NCBI GenBank assembly: GCA_038501625.1
Contig: JAZAYU010000117.1
Location: forward strand, 682,001-746,000
Origin: Corbicula japonica
Lineage: Eukaryota > Mollusca > Bivalvia > Venerida > Cyrenidae
Length of the DNA stretch: 64,000 nucleotides
Reading direction: 5' to 3'
Shown piece after piece: positions 23,740 to 32,832 of this stretch. How positions within the stretch are numbered: position 1 is the stretch's first letter; each line of letters opens with the position of its first letter. The translations under genes were made by a program, and so were the position numbers. The notes beneath the pieces were generated by a model. That model was not told where the DNA came from. It ran no database searches and saw only the letters and a program-made list of their open reading frames with translations.

Positions 23740-24530
23740 TAATGCAATGCAATGTCATAGTGAACATTTGTGCCAAGTTATTTTGAAATCCCTTCTTTCA
23801 TAAAGAAGTTATAGCCCGAACAAGTAAATTCAAGTTTTAGTAACCGTGACCTTGACCTTGGACTTACAGGCATGGGTAATGTACGCAACACACCGCCTTG
23901 TCATGGTGAACATTTGTGCCAAGTTATTTTGAAATCCCTCCATTCAAAACAAAGTTATAGCACGGACAAGAAAATTCTTTTTTTAGTAACAGTGACCTTG
24001 ACCTTGGATCTACAGGCATGGACATGGTACACGACTCACCACCTTGTCAGGGTGAACATTTCTGCGTAGTTATTTTGAAATTACTCTATTCCTAACGTAG
24101 TTACAACCCTGACAAGAAAATTCTATTTTAGTAACATGACCTTGACCATGGACCTACAGGCATGGGCATGGTACGGGACACACCACCTTGTCATGATGAA
24201 CATTTGTGTCAAGTTATTTTGAAATCACTCTATTCCTAACGAAGTTACAGTTCGGACAAGAGAATTCTATTTTTAGTAACAGTGACCTTGACCTACAGGC
24301 ATGGGCATGGTACGCGATACACCGCCCTGTCATGGTGAACATTTGTGTCAAGTTATTTTGAAATCCCTCCATTTATAATGAAGTTACAGCCCAGACAAGA
24401 AATTCTATTTTTAGTAACAGTGACCTTGACCTTGGACCTACAGGCATGGGTATTGTACGCGACACACAGCCTTGTCATGGTGAACATTTGTGCCAAGTTA
24501 TTTTGAAATCCCTCCATTAATAACGAAGTT
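23740..24530 (+). repeat. Array A: about 144-bp tandem repeat with TGACCTTGACC in each unit
   Basis: The blocks GTCATGGTGAACATTTGTGC, AGTTATTTTGAAATC and AGTAACAGTGACCTTGACC recur in order. GTGACCTTGACC lies at 23846, 23992, 24136 (variant), 24282 and 24420, giving a spacing of 138-146 bp. The inverse strand of that motif reads TCAAGGTCA, the extended half-site bound by ERR/SF-1-type nuclear receptors (family knowledge). Binding here is untested. Confidence 0.9.
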
Positions 24531-24880
24531 AAGGGTCAAGTGTATATTTTGCTTAACACAAAATGTAAGTGAAAAACGGGCGTAATTTGAAAAATATTGG
24601 AAGCAGGGTTAGGGGTCTTGTTTGTTATGATGTAGATTTTGATGGTGAAAATATATTTCAAGTTTCAAGGCAATATCTCAAATAGTTTTAAAGTTATGGG
24701 CAAAATGCATATTTTGCTTAACACAAAATATAAGAAAAAAGGGGCATAACTTGAAAAATATTGACAGCATAGTAATGGGTCTTGTTGGTAATGATGTAGA
24801 ATTTGATGGTGAATATATATTCCAAGTTTCAAGTTGATATCATAAGTAGTTTTCAAGTTATGGACCAAAGTGCATTTTTG
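24531..24880 (+). repeat. Array B: about 178-bp tandem repeat, two and a part units
   Basis: TATTTTGCTTAACACAAAAT occurs at about 24546 and 24713, then TTTGTTTAAC at about 24876. Each full unit continues with ACTTGAAAAATATTG, GGGTCTTGTT and TTTGATGGTGAA. Confidence 0.9.
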
Positions 24881-24886
24881 TTTAAC

Positions 24887-24921
24887 GGACGCCGACGCCG
24901 ACACCGACGCCGACACCGGGG
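24887..24921 (+). repeat. (GACGCC)n microsatellite near the element 3' end
   Basis: Imperfect GACGCCGACRCC repeats directly upstream of the hairpin terminus. Microsatellites near the 3' end are common in HINE-like elements. Confidence 0.85.
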
Positions 24922-25064
24922 CGAGTAGGATAGCTCCCCTATTCTTCGAATAGTCGAGCTAAAAAAGTTGTTCAGTGGTGCCATATTTTATCCTTCGTTT
25001 CATTTGTGGTATTCGCACATAGCTGGTCATTGGATTAACCGAGATGCTGTTGCTATTTTTTCAC

Positions 25065-25475
25065 AGAGGTCAAGGCTATCTCCTCTTCCTAAATAATGAT
25101 GAGATCGATGTTTTTGAACATAAAAGCCTCAAATAGATTATTTGACTCTCAAATTTAGCAGGTTATGTACAGAGGGAAACCCAAAATCTTTAAAGTCCAC
25201 TGATGCCACGACATAAGATTCAGTTACATAAATAACCGATTTTGCAAATTACCTCCCATTTAATTAAAGAAAGAACAAAATTCAGCGCTCAGGTTTCTAC
25301 AACCACATTTTTTTTTTCATTTTTTTTAAACTGATAAATACTTAACCGACAACTTCCAAGATAAACATATGGTGATCATATTTCTCCAGATATTTACATT
25401 TACTGGCATCAATAATGTAATAGGCGTTTTCCAGGTTATTTTTGTCAAGTTTTCATTTTGGCTCAGTATATTTCC
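25065..25475 (+). repeat. Dispersed about 400-bp repeat R5 (copy 1)
   Basis: Alignable to 38000-38440 in the same orientation: ATGATGAGATCGAT, CCGATTTTGCAAATTACCTC, ACCGACAACTTCCAAGATAA, TTGTCAAGTTTTCATTT. Divergence is moderate with several indels. No coding frame. Confidence 0.8.
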
Positions 25476-26404
25476 AATAAACAACTGCGTTATAGCACTT
25501 AGTATAAGCATACTAATGCAACGTTCCTGAGTACCTGTTTCACTGTAACAGTTGAACAGTTAACAAATATCGTTCATAGTACAATTACGTTTCCAGAAAT
25601 CGAGTCAATACAATTATGTTTCATTTGAAGGAAGACATTCTATACATGTACGATGTCGATAAAGTAAAAAATGATATTATTTTGTAAAAGCAAATGCGAA
25701 GCTTAATACTTTTCATGGTTCGTTGATGACTTCAACCAAAGATTGCATAAGGCTCAGCATGTTTCTTTCTTGTAGAGTGAGTAGTAGCAAAACATTTGGA
25801 GCGGTTTCAAACAGAGTAGAAAACAGAGTGCAATCGGAACGAATCTTGGTGATATGGATATTTAGAATCGGATGGATCGCTACTAGTTTTTTTTTATTAG
25901 AAGCGGTAAGAATCGTTTCTTCCTCTTCTACCAATCCTTGTTATGAGCCTTATGAATTTGGCTATAAATTCTTACATGTTAACAAGATCGTTTTCTGCTA
26001 CATTGTACATGTTTCAACGATTATTTAATAAAACTAAGTAGGCAACTGTTATCGGTTGTGAATTGAAAAAAAAGGCAAAAGGTTTAATACGTGTAACATT
26101 TATACGCAAAGCCGTTCAAATTAATATATCTATAACACTTCCTCGAATTCAAACGAGATTTAAGACCTTAAGTTGAACAGGCAAATCATTGCTATTAACT
26201 TTACAAATACACAGTATTGTTTAATCTAAATCATTTGAAAACAAAGTCGTGTATTATCAAAGGCTGACGAAGAAAAAAAATAACTGTTAGAACAAACCTT
26301 AAAGCAGTAAACTAAAGAATTTGAAAAAAAGATATTGTACAAATGTACATGTACAGTTACAACAAAAGAAAATATAAAATCTTCACATGCTGAAATAGTC
26401 CACA
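25476..26404. other. AT-rich non-coding stretch
   Basis: The frame 25723-26028 and its antisense have no recognisable domain and show no intron or signal context. Nothing supportable. Confidence 0.45.
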
Positions 26405-26410
26405 AAAAGA

Positions 26411-26920
26411 ATGTCACAGATCCTAGATTAAATCTACTTCCAAATCGTTCACATATGCAGAGTAATTCTCACAATGTCACAGATCCTGTATTAAATCTAC
26501 TTCCAAATCGTTCACATATGCAGAGCAATTCTCACAATGTCACAGATCCTGTATTAAAGCTACTTCCAAATCGTTCACATATGTGGAGTAATTCTCACAA
26601 TGTCACAGATCCTGGATTAAAGCTACTTCCAAATCGTTCACATATGCAGAGAAATTCTCACAATATCACAGATTCTGGATTAAAGCTACTTCCAAATCGT
26701 TCACATGTGCAGAGAAATTCTCACAATGTCACAGATTCTGGATTAAAGCTACTTCCAAATCGTTCACATATATGCAGAGTAATTCTCACAATGTCACCGA
26801 TCCTGGATTAAAGCTACTTCCAAATCGTTTACACATGCAGAGTTATTCTCACAATGTCACAGTTCCTAGATTAAATCTACTTCCAAATCGTTCACATATG
26901 CAGAGTCATTCTCGCAAAGA
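26411..26920 (+). repeat. 63-bp minisatellite, eight units
   Basis: Unit core CTTCCAAATCGTTCACAT recurs every 63 bp near 26440, 26503, 26566, 26629, 26692, 26755, then after a 65-bp unit near 26820 and 26883. 63 is a multiple of three and the unit lacks a stop in one frame, so it reads as 21-residue repeats (NRSHMQSNSHNVTDP). Most differences between units change the residue and a 2-bp insertion breaks the frame near 26768, which argues against coding. Confidence 0.93.
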
Positions 26921-26994
26921 TTTAAACTTCCTGGTAATGCCCGAAACTAAGGTACTAAAGAACTGTCTAGTAAGTACTCCAATATGAGAATGCA

Positions 26995-27090
26995 AAAAGG
27001 TGAAATATGTATATCAGGGATCGCCACATTCAGAAAAAAACAGCCTCCCCACACAGTCATGAAGAAGAGAGAGGGAGAGAGCATGATTAA
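26995..27090 (+). repeat. Dispersed repeat R2, 5' fragment
   Basis: AGGTGAAATATGTATATCAG, ATCGCCACATTCAG, CAGCCTCCCCACACAG, GAGAGGGAGAGAGCATG. Confidence 0.8.
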
Positions 27091-28270
27091 TAAAATCAAT
27101 TTAAGCCAAAGGCCAAAGATCAAAGACCCTAATTGATTTATTATCTATCCCTTATATACTATCAAAGAACAATCCTGGGTCTAAAACTTTCTAAAAAAGG
27201 CTTTCATAATTCCCTAACATTTAAAACAGAAGAAAAAACATTTTATAAAATCAAAGAAATTTCTTTTACATTAAAGTAATAGAAAGCGAAGGGAGATCTC
27301 ATTATGTAAAAAAAGATTTACAAACAAAATAACTAGATGTCTTGGGGGTCAAACCAGCAACTTGCCACACTTGCTAAGCTTATACAGAACATAAAAGAAT
27401 AATACATATTAAATTTACATAACAATGTTTGGAATGAAAATTAATGTGAGAGAAGAAACGAATGGGTGTGAAGCTACTATGTTAAGCTTATTGAATGGAC
27501 CGGGAGTTACATGTAAATCAGAGTTAAATTGGATTGGAATAGGATTGGAAATGGGATGAAATCGGAGTGAATGGAGCGAAATCGTAAAAATTGTCAATTT
27601 CATGATTTTCAGTACTATAACATGCAAACAACTTCAGAAACACACATCTCCTTCAGAAAATCTAATTGAAGTAATTGTAGGTAAAGATTATTTGGAAATG
27701 GTATCGAGAATCTTGGACAAAAACGGAGTGTGTGTTCTAAGATAGTTCGAAAGGACTCATCTCAAGAGAGATCTCGGTTCCTTTTTCGACTATTACATTA
27801 ACAATGTTGGAAGAGATTTTCCAATTTCTCCCCTAACACGTGTTTGTTTCTTAAAGACTTCATTCATATTATATAAACCTTCTAAACTTGACTTCCCTTA
27901 TTGAAAGAAACTTACCAACAAATTCATTGAAAATCCAATAACATTGTACTTCCAACTGATTTGTAGGATTTACATTTTCATAACAATGTACTTCTCGCGA
28001 CATATTGTAGGTTCTCACACTTTATTGACAGTCTACTTTATCTGATGCGAAATTCGTTAAATTAATTCCGGCAAGTGAATCTGGTTCAATGAGTTTTAAT
28101 TAACGAATTATGTTCAAGTTTCCTTGGCTAAAAGGACTTATTTAGCCCAAATCATCCGAATTCGGAGTTTCTTCTATAATTGTACATTTGTAACCTAATG
28201 GATTTGATATACATTTGATCAGTTAGCAATCATTTGGAATACATGGTTAATTAGGTTGCATTCTACACAT
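27091..28270. other. AT-rich non-coding stretch
   Basis: No gene. Short local repeats such as GGATTGGAATAGGATTGGAA (27530-27556) only. Confidence 0.45.
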
Positions 28271-28833
28271 AACAACCTTTCGAAGTATACACCTTCGTAC
28301 TGGGGCATTACAGGCTTGATAATTGAGCTATTGTTCTAAACTTTTCAATTAAAATGCAATTAATACTACATTTTAACTGATTTATTACTAAAAGTGGTCA
28401 TATTTAACAGGCATATTGGAAAACTAAAAGATATGCGACTACATTTTATGCATTCAAACTGATTTGCTCAAAAGTAGGTTGGAATATAAACAGTAATAAA
28501 ACGTAATGAATAGAATGAAATGAATTTACTTTAACAGAAACAGAAGAATAGCATACATGTATTTCTAGGTTCCAAATGTTCATTTATATGTACGCGAAAT
28601 TCGTTTACTAAGTTGAACATACGCTTTATATACTGATGTTGTTAATTTGTATTATGTGTGTAAGTATTCTAAATCATTTTGAGCAGTCAGTTGCCTGTCA
28701 TGTTAAATGAAGTTTTACTAATAAATCTATTAGTAGTTATATATTGCATGGTTTAATAAAAGTTTTAGGGCTTTAACCCATTAATGAAGCCATTAATGCC
28801 CCAGTACGAAGGTGTATACTTTGAAAAGTTGTT
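28271..28833. mobile_element. MITE-like element, 563 bp, 47-bp imperfect TIR
   Basis: The left arm 28271-28317 and right arm 28787-28833 are inverted copies with about six differences; both contain GTATACACCTTCGTACTGGG (or its inverse). The arms end AACAACCTTTCG and AAAAGTTGTT. I see no clear target duplication and no coding capacity in between. Confidence 0.75.
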
Positions 28834-28865
28834 AAATTAGACCTATCATGGGACAATATGTTCAT

Positions 28866-28891
28866 TTTATTTCATGCTTTCCAGTGTTTTA
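28866..28891. repeat. Left half of a 26-bp perfect inverted pair spanning 3.3 kb
   Basis: Its exact reverse complement lies at 32149-32174 (AACACTGGAAAGCATGAAAT inside it). The pair brackets the Crypton relic and the candidate exons. It may be TIRs, or two copies of another repeat in opposite orientation. Confidence 0.8.
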
Positions 28892-28939
28892 CTGTAATAA
28901 AACAGTAGATTATATTCTGATAAACCACAAGTGAAAATT

Positions 28940-29187
28940 ATAAAATATATTTATCACTGTGCCGGACTACTTTTTTCCCCTTACTGCGCCCCACTACAGT
29001 TACCTCCCTTTATTTACAAACATGTGGAGGCAGTTGATCTACATTGTAAACAAACAACAGCAACAACAAACGTGTGTCTGCTACAATATTTATTTAAAAG
29101 ACAAGATTTCAGAGCAATGTCTTGGCATATTAAGGCTAAAATTGATGGATTTGACTATAATGATTCATAAATAATAAATAAAACACT
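28940..29187 (+). other. Possible 5' region of the Crypton-type gene
   Basis: Less AT-rich than its surroundings (TTACTGCGCCCCACTACAG, ACATGTGGAGGCAGTTGATC). Two overlapping frames run through it without recognisable domains. It probably belonged to the leader of the recombinase gene (inference). Confidence 0.35.
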
Positions 29188-30110
29188 ATGGGGACTTTGA
29201 AGTGGCAAATCACAACTTCAGGGTCTGTTGATCCCAATGAATATTTGAAACAGGAGACTTTGTTGTCATTTCTCATGTCAAAGAACAAGGTCAAAATACC
29301 TGAATACTTTCCCTCAGACATCTTAAATAGCCATCTCTGTGAATTAATTTTGGGTGTAACCAAAAAAGATGGTACAGAGTATGAGCCATTATTTGGGTTA
29401 ATTGATCAACATTTAAAGGGATATGAATCAAAATGTCAATAATGAGTTTGGTAAGGCAACAGGAAATTAATTCCTAGATTCTCATCCAAATTTAGGGGAA
29501 AATGGGGCGGGTGGGCGGGTTTTATTTTTTATTTACCATTCTCACTGTTTCTTATGACGCTTGTTTAGTGCAATGATAAATAAGGGTCTATCTAACTATG
29601 AATTGCTGATATGCACTTGAATGTTCCATACTGCGTTTTTGTTACACTAACGATTCTGTTTTGTAATGTAAATTTTGATGTACGCATTTTTTTCAAAATA
29701 AAAAAGGTTCGGACTGTGATTTTCGAGCGACAGGCGGGGATGAGAATTAAGGAATTAATTTCCTCTGGCCTAAATCTATGACAGTCTTGTCCAAACAAAT
29801 GCAACAACTCAAAAGCATGGGTTGAGGAAACAAGCCAAGGAAGGCCCAGGTCCTTTTTAATTCAGTGATTAATAAGATGTATGAAGCAAACACTTTAGGT
29901 AAAAGTAACCCTTAAGCTTTGATCCACTCAATGGGGTACATTTGCACTCAGCATTTTGAGAATGGCATGACCTTTGCTGGGGAGATGTTCAGCTTTGCCT
30001 AGACAAGGCCGGTGGAATAGAATATCTTCTGTATGAGAAGGAGTGACAAACAAAACTAAACAGGAGCTAACTTATGTGACCCAGGTTACAGAATAAAATC
30101 CTCTGTTTTA
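29188..30110 (+). pseudogene. Crypton/DUF3504-type tyrosine recombinase relic
   Basis: The frame from 29188 reads IPEYFPSDILNSHLCELILG, then TKKDGTEYEP and GLIDQHLKGY, the N-terminal core-binding region of Crypton/DUF3504 proteins (as in QRICH1, ZMYM and KCTD1 relatives; family knowledge). A one-base shift at about 29435 gives NNEFGKATG. After the inserted element (29461-29764) it resumes with SKQMQQLKSMG, stop, GNKPRKAQ, then KMYEANTLGKSNP, stop, ALIHSMGYICTQHF. Another shift gives GDVQLCLDKAGGIEYLLYEK and a TGA (30044-30046) replacing the Arg of the usual ERQTKTR. The block holding the first catalytic Arg (FGxRG) reads HFENG and is lost. The C-terminal catalytic half (HxxR...Y) was not found. 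Non-functional. Confidence 0.8.
29461..29764. mobile_element. 304-bp TIR element inserted in the Crypton relic
   Basis: 27-bp terminal inverted repeats: left AGGAAATTAATTCCTAGATT and its partner at the right end (inverted AGGAAATTAATTCCTTAATT) differ at two positions. The insertion splits the recombinase reading between NNEFGKATG and SMTVLSKQMQQ. No target duplication is evident. G-rich run GGGGCGGGTGGGCGGG near the left end. No coding capacity. Confidence 0.85.
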
Positions 30111-30839
30111 AACTCTTTAGTAAAAAATCCTGCAGTTTAAACTCTTAATGGGATGTAAAACAATGCATTTTTGCGGCTCAAGGGTCATTTGTCAGAGACT
30201 TGCTCATTCAAGTATGTGTTACACTTTTGGCATTTGGACTGATACAAAGTCATATGGTGGCAGATTTATGCCATTTCCCTTTTTTGTTATTTTGCCACGA
30301 AAGGACACCATGAGAAAAGACGAAATAACGAAAACAAAAGCCATGCGAAACAACAAAATAAAGTAAAAACCACCATGCAAAGAACAAAAACAATTTTATT
30401 TTTGAACAAAATATCAAGAAAGCCACCATACAAAATGATGCAGTATTAATTTTTTACAAATAGTGTTTTTCTCCGTTCTCCTGGTGTCTTTTTGTAGTAT
30501 CATAATGAAAATAATTTACAGTACAATATACAAGGCTGAAACATCTAAAGTTTAAGTGATAATAACAACATTACAACTTTCAGAAAAATGGCCCTCAGAA
30601 ACAACCTAATGATTTTTATTTAAAAGCAAAAAGTGTAGATCCTGATCAGACAACACAGATGTGCTGGCTGATCTGGATCTAAATTGGTTTCCCACACAAG
30701 AAAGATGTATCAATAGAGAAAAGGGTTAAGCAGATTGCCATTTCCGTTAATTTTGTTTAATAAACAAAACTTGTTGTTCGGTATTGTTTAATGTTGCGTC
30801 TTGAAGTTTAAGCCAGCTGTATTTTTTTCTTATTGTTCT
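30111..30839. other. Non-coding stretch after the Crypton relic
   Basis: The frame 30148-30366 (72 codons) does not match the expected recombinase C-terminus. The rest is AT-rich without signals. A hydrophilic Lys-rich tail in that frame comes from A-rich sequence. Confidence 0.4.
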
Positions 30840-31047
30840 TCAAGTTTTTAGGTTCACTTCAGAGATTTCTTCAGAGTAACTTCTCTCATCACTGTCCTCA
30901 GTTTTTACGAGTTGTAACTTTGTACGCAGTTTCTGATGTTTTGGGCGTAATTTTGCACTGTCCATCTCGGCTTTCATTTCAAATCCTCTTTTAAGACTTA
31001 AAGTCGGTCTTTCATAAAATCGTTGATCAGTAGTTTTTAGAATAAGT
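30840..31047 (-). CDS. Candidate terminal exon of an unrecognised gene
   Basis: The minus strand after an acceptor CATTTAG reads LILKTTDQRFYERPTLSLK, RGFEMKAEMDSAKLRPKHQK and an acidic/Ser end (VKTEDSDERSYSEEISEVNL) to TGA at 30842-30840. It is open for 68 codons, charged, and has the composition of real protein rather than AT-rich noise. The acceptor leaves one base (phase 2), which fits the donor of the candidate exon at 31339-31449. The polypyrimidine tract is weak. I do not recognise the family. It lies inside the 26-bp inverted pair, so it could belong to a transposon. Confidence 0.3.
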
Positions 31048-31338
31048 CTAAATGAATTTTCTGTCCAATTTACCCGTCATTTTCAAAGTTCTTGCAAATT
31101 TGGTTCTTGATTTCCATTTGTCGACACAATTTGTTTTTAAGCGATTTCCGAGCTTGACTCCGACTCAGTCCCACGCAGAAATATTTCCTTTTTTTCGGCT
31201 TACTTGACCTTGTTTTTATTCTAGATCACAATTTCCAACAAAATGTCCAAATATTTTCGAATTTTAATCTCTTCCATTTATTATAAATTTACTTATTTAG
31301 TTGTTGTTTTTTTTTTACTTTCTGTGATGAAAACATAC

Positions 31339-31449
31339 CTGTTCACCAAATCATCCAAGTCTCTGGCCATAAAAATGTAAATTCCATCAATAACTTCAGT
31401 ATACGAGCGACAAACACGGCAAAAAAATCCAAATTGCTGTCTGATAAGG
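31339..31449 (-). CDS. Candidate internal exon of the same unrecognised gene
   Basis: Minus strand between an acceptor TTTCTCAG (31450) and a donor AACAG|GTATG (31338). The frame reads LIRQQFGFFCRVCRSYTEV then DGIYIFMARDLDDLVNR. It has a CxxC pair and ends in phase 2, matching the exon at 30840-31047. Upstream on the same strand another open frame (31584-31396) reads KRELAKMPCDTCPFHWDL with a further CxxC, and could be a preceding exon in another frame. Function unknown; the splice sites are predictions from sequence only. Confidence 0.3.
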
Positions 31450-32148
31450 CTGAGAAACCGAAAGTGGAATTAATTCAAGTTCGACCGGACGATGCTGCTT
31501 CGTTGTAAGGTCCCAGTGGAATGGGCATGTGTCGCATGGCATTTTTGCTAATTCCCGCTTTCCTGGCCCTTCATGTCGTTTCATTTTAGTAATACGTCCG
31601 TTTCTGAAAACCGGACAATTTCGCAGATGTCAGCTGTCAATGCACATCGATTTCTTCCAGCATAAAGTTGTTTCTTTTCGGCCAGCATTCAAGCGTATCC
31701 GATTGATTGAATCTGATGACAGCGATTGAATAACACACTTAAGTCACTTTGATAAATATAAAAACACTTTCCTCTTTTTCCAGTCATTATTTAGAGCGAA
31801 ATAAACTGGAATGTTGTTTTACCGGTTCACTGACTAAAATTACAATATGGCCGACAAATCAATTCTGGGTCATGTCGTGACGCGGAGGAATATTTTTCAT
31901 TGATGACTTTGTTGTTTCTATTATTATTTGGCAGTTTGAATAAAAATATGAAAATATTTCTTTGAAATTTATTATTGCTTACAGACTTGATAAAATAAAC
32001 ACATGTTATGCAAGCTTTAATTTATTGTTAACGATTTTGTTTGGAACTATTTTGAATAGTGTCTCTCCCATGCACAGTGGTAAACATTTGGGCGCACCAC
32101 GGGGTACGTAGAGTTGTATCTGATACTCATTTATTCAATATTTTCCCT
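31450..32148. other. Stretch upstream of the candidate minus-strand exons
   Basis: Holds the 62-codon minus-strand frame 31584-31396 (CDTCPFHWDL...) and, near 31850, AATATGGCCGACAAATC on the plus strand, a good Kozak context followed by only about 18 codons. No firm gene model. GGGCGCACCACGGGG at 32090-32104 resembles the TGGGGCACGCCACGG TIR but has no partner nearby. Confidence 0.35.
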
Positions 32149-32174
32149 TAAAACACTGGAAAGCATGAAATAAA
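32149..32174. repeat. Right half of the 26-bp perfect inverted pair
   Basis: Exact reverse complement of 28866-28891, directly before the palindrome at 32180. Confidence 0.8.
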
Positions 32175-32179
32175 TAGAA

Positions 32180-32336
32180 TATTTGTTTTTTTCAGTGCGT
32201 GATCGAAAATTAATTTCACTCGTGACCGTAAGATTTTTTATATTTTCACTCGTGGCTTCCCCACTCGTGAAAATATAAAAATCTTACGGCCACTCGTGAA
32301 ATTAATTTTCGATCACTCACTGAAAAAAACAAATAT
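32180..32336. mobile_element. Near-perfect 157-bp palindrome (foldback element)
   Basis: Arms run from ATATTTGTTTTTTTCAGTG to its inverse at 32336 with only a few mismatches, with ACTCGTGA repeated within each arm (TTTCACTCGTG four times) and a short CTTCCCC centre. The sequence would form a long hairpin when single-stranded. Related in style to 32410-32556, which has the same ACGAGTG words. Confidence 0.9.
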
Positions 32337-32409
32337 CCTCTTTATCTCAATGTGCTACGAAAATATATTTAACACAGCTGAGAAAGATATAATTGAAACA
32401 GAGAAATAG

Positions 32410-32832
32410 AGGATATTTGTTTTTACCAGTGAAAGATAGAAATATATATTTCATCGAGTGAGCTCCGGAATTCGTATTTTCACGAGTGGCGAAGCATAAT
32501 TCCACAGTTCACGAGTGAAATATATTTCTATCTTTTACTGGTAAAAACAAATTTTCTTTTTATTTTATGCTTTTAGTGCAAAATTTGCGTGAATTTGATC
32601 GAACAGTTATTAGAAACGGCGCCAAAACCACTTGTTTATGACGTGACGTCATTACGTCATATATAGAAATTTGAGCCCGTTTTCCAAACGTTCTCATTTG
32701 GTATGTTTAACGTGAAAAAAACAGTGAAAATAAAATTGATATTCCACTGTTTGAAAACAGTGAAAAACCACTTTTATTTCACCGGGAAAATTCTATAATT
32801 CACTGAATAGAATAAAATAAATTCTTTTCTTT
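32410..32832 (+). mobile_element. Double-palindrome foldback element (copy 2) with TGACGTCA
   Basis: First palindrome 32410-32556 (GTTTTTACCAGTGAAAGATA and inverse, with a GAGCTCCGGAATTCG segment inside). Second palindrome about 32560-32832 (TTTATTTTATGC...AGTG and inverse near 32800) with an inner hairpin CCACTGTTTGAAAACAGTG. TGACGTCA at 32644-32651. An inverted relative lies at 44757-45160. Confidence 0.85.

Larger units (their letters stand above)
23174..24966 (+). mobile_element. Helentron/HINE-like non-autonomous element with internal tandem arrays
   Basis: Starts near CAACAAGAGCTGTC and has a perfect 15-bp subterminal inverted pair GCTCGACTATTCGAA (23203-23217) and its inverse (24945-24959). 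Inside are array A (five to six units of about 144 bp, 23740-24530) and array B (two and a part units of about 178 bp, 24531-24880). A (GACGCC)-type microsatellite and a 3' end with nested hairpins (CTATTC-TTC-GAATAG) then lead to TCGAGCTAA. Subterminal inverted repeats, internal tandem repeats and a 3' hairpin are the reported layout of HINE/pearl-type elements (family knowledge). No recombinase gene. Exact termini are inferred. Confidence 0.65.

Noticed and set aside
26335..26987. Two frames of 158 and 71 codons with a 21-residue repeat
   Set aside because: By-product of a 63-bp minisatellite; unit differences are mostly residue-changing and a 2-bp insertion breaks the frame.
27530..27556. 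Small tandem repeat GGATTGGAATA
   Set aside because: Only about two imperfect units; too short to call.
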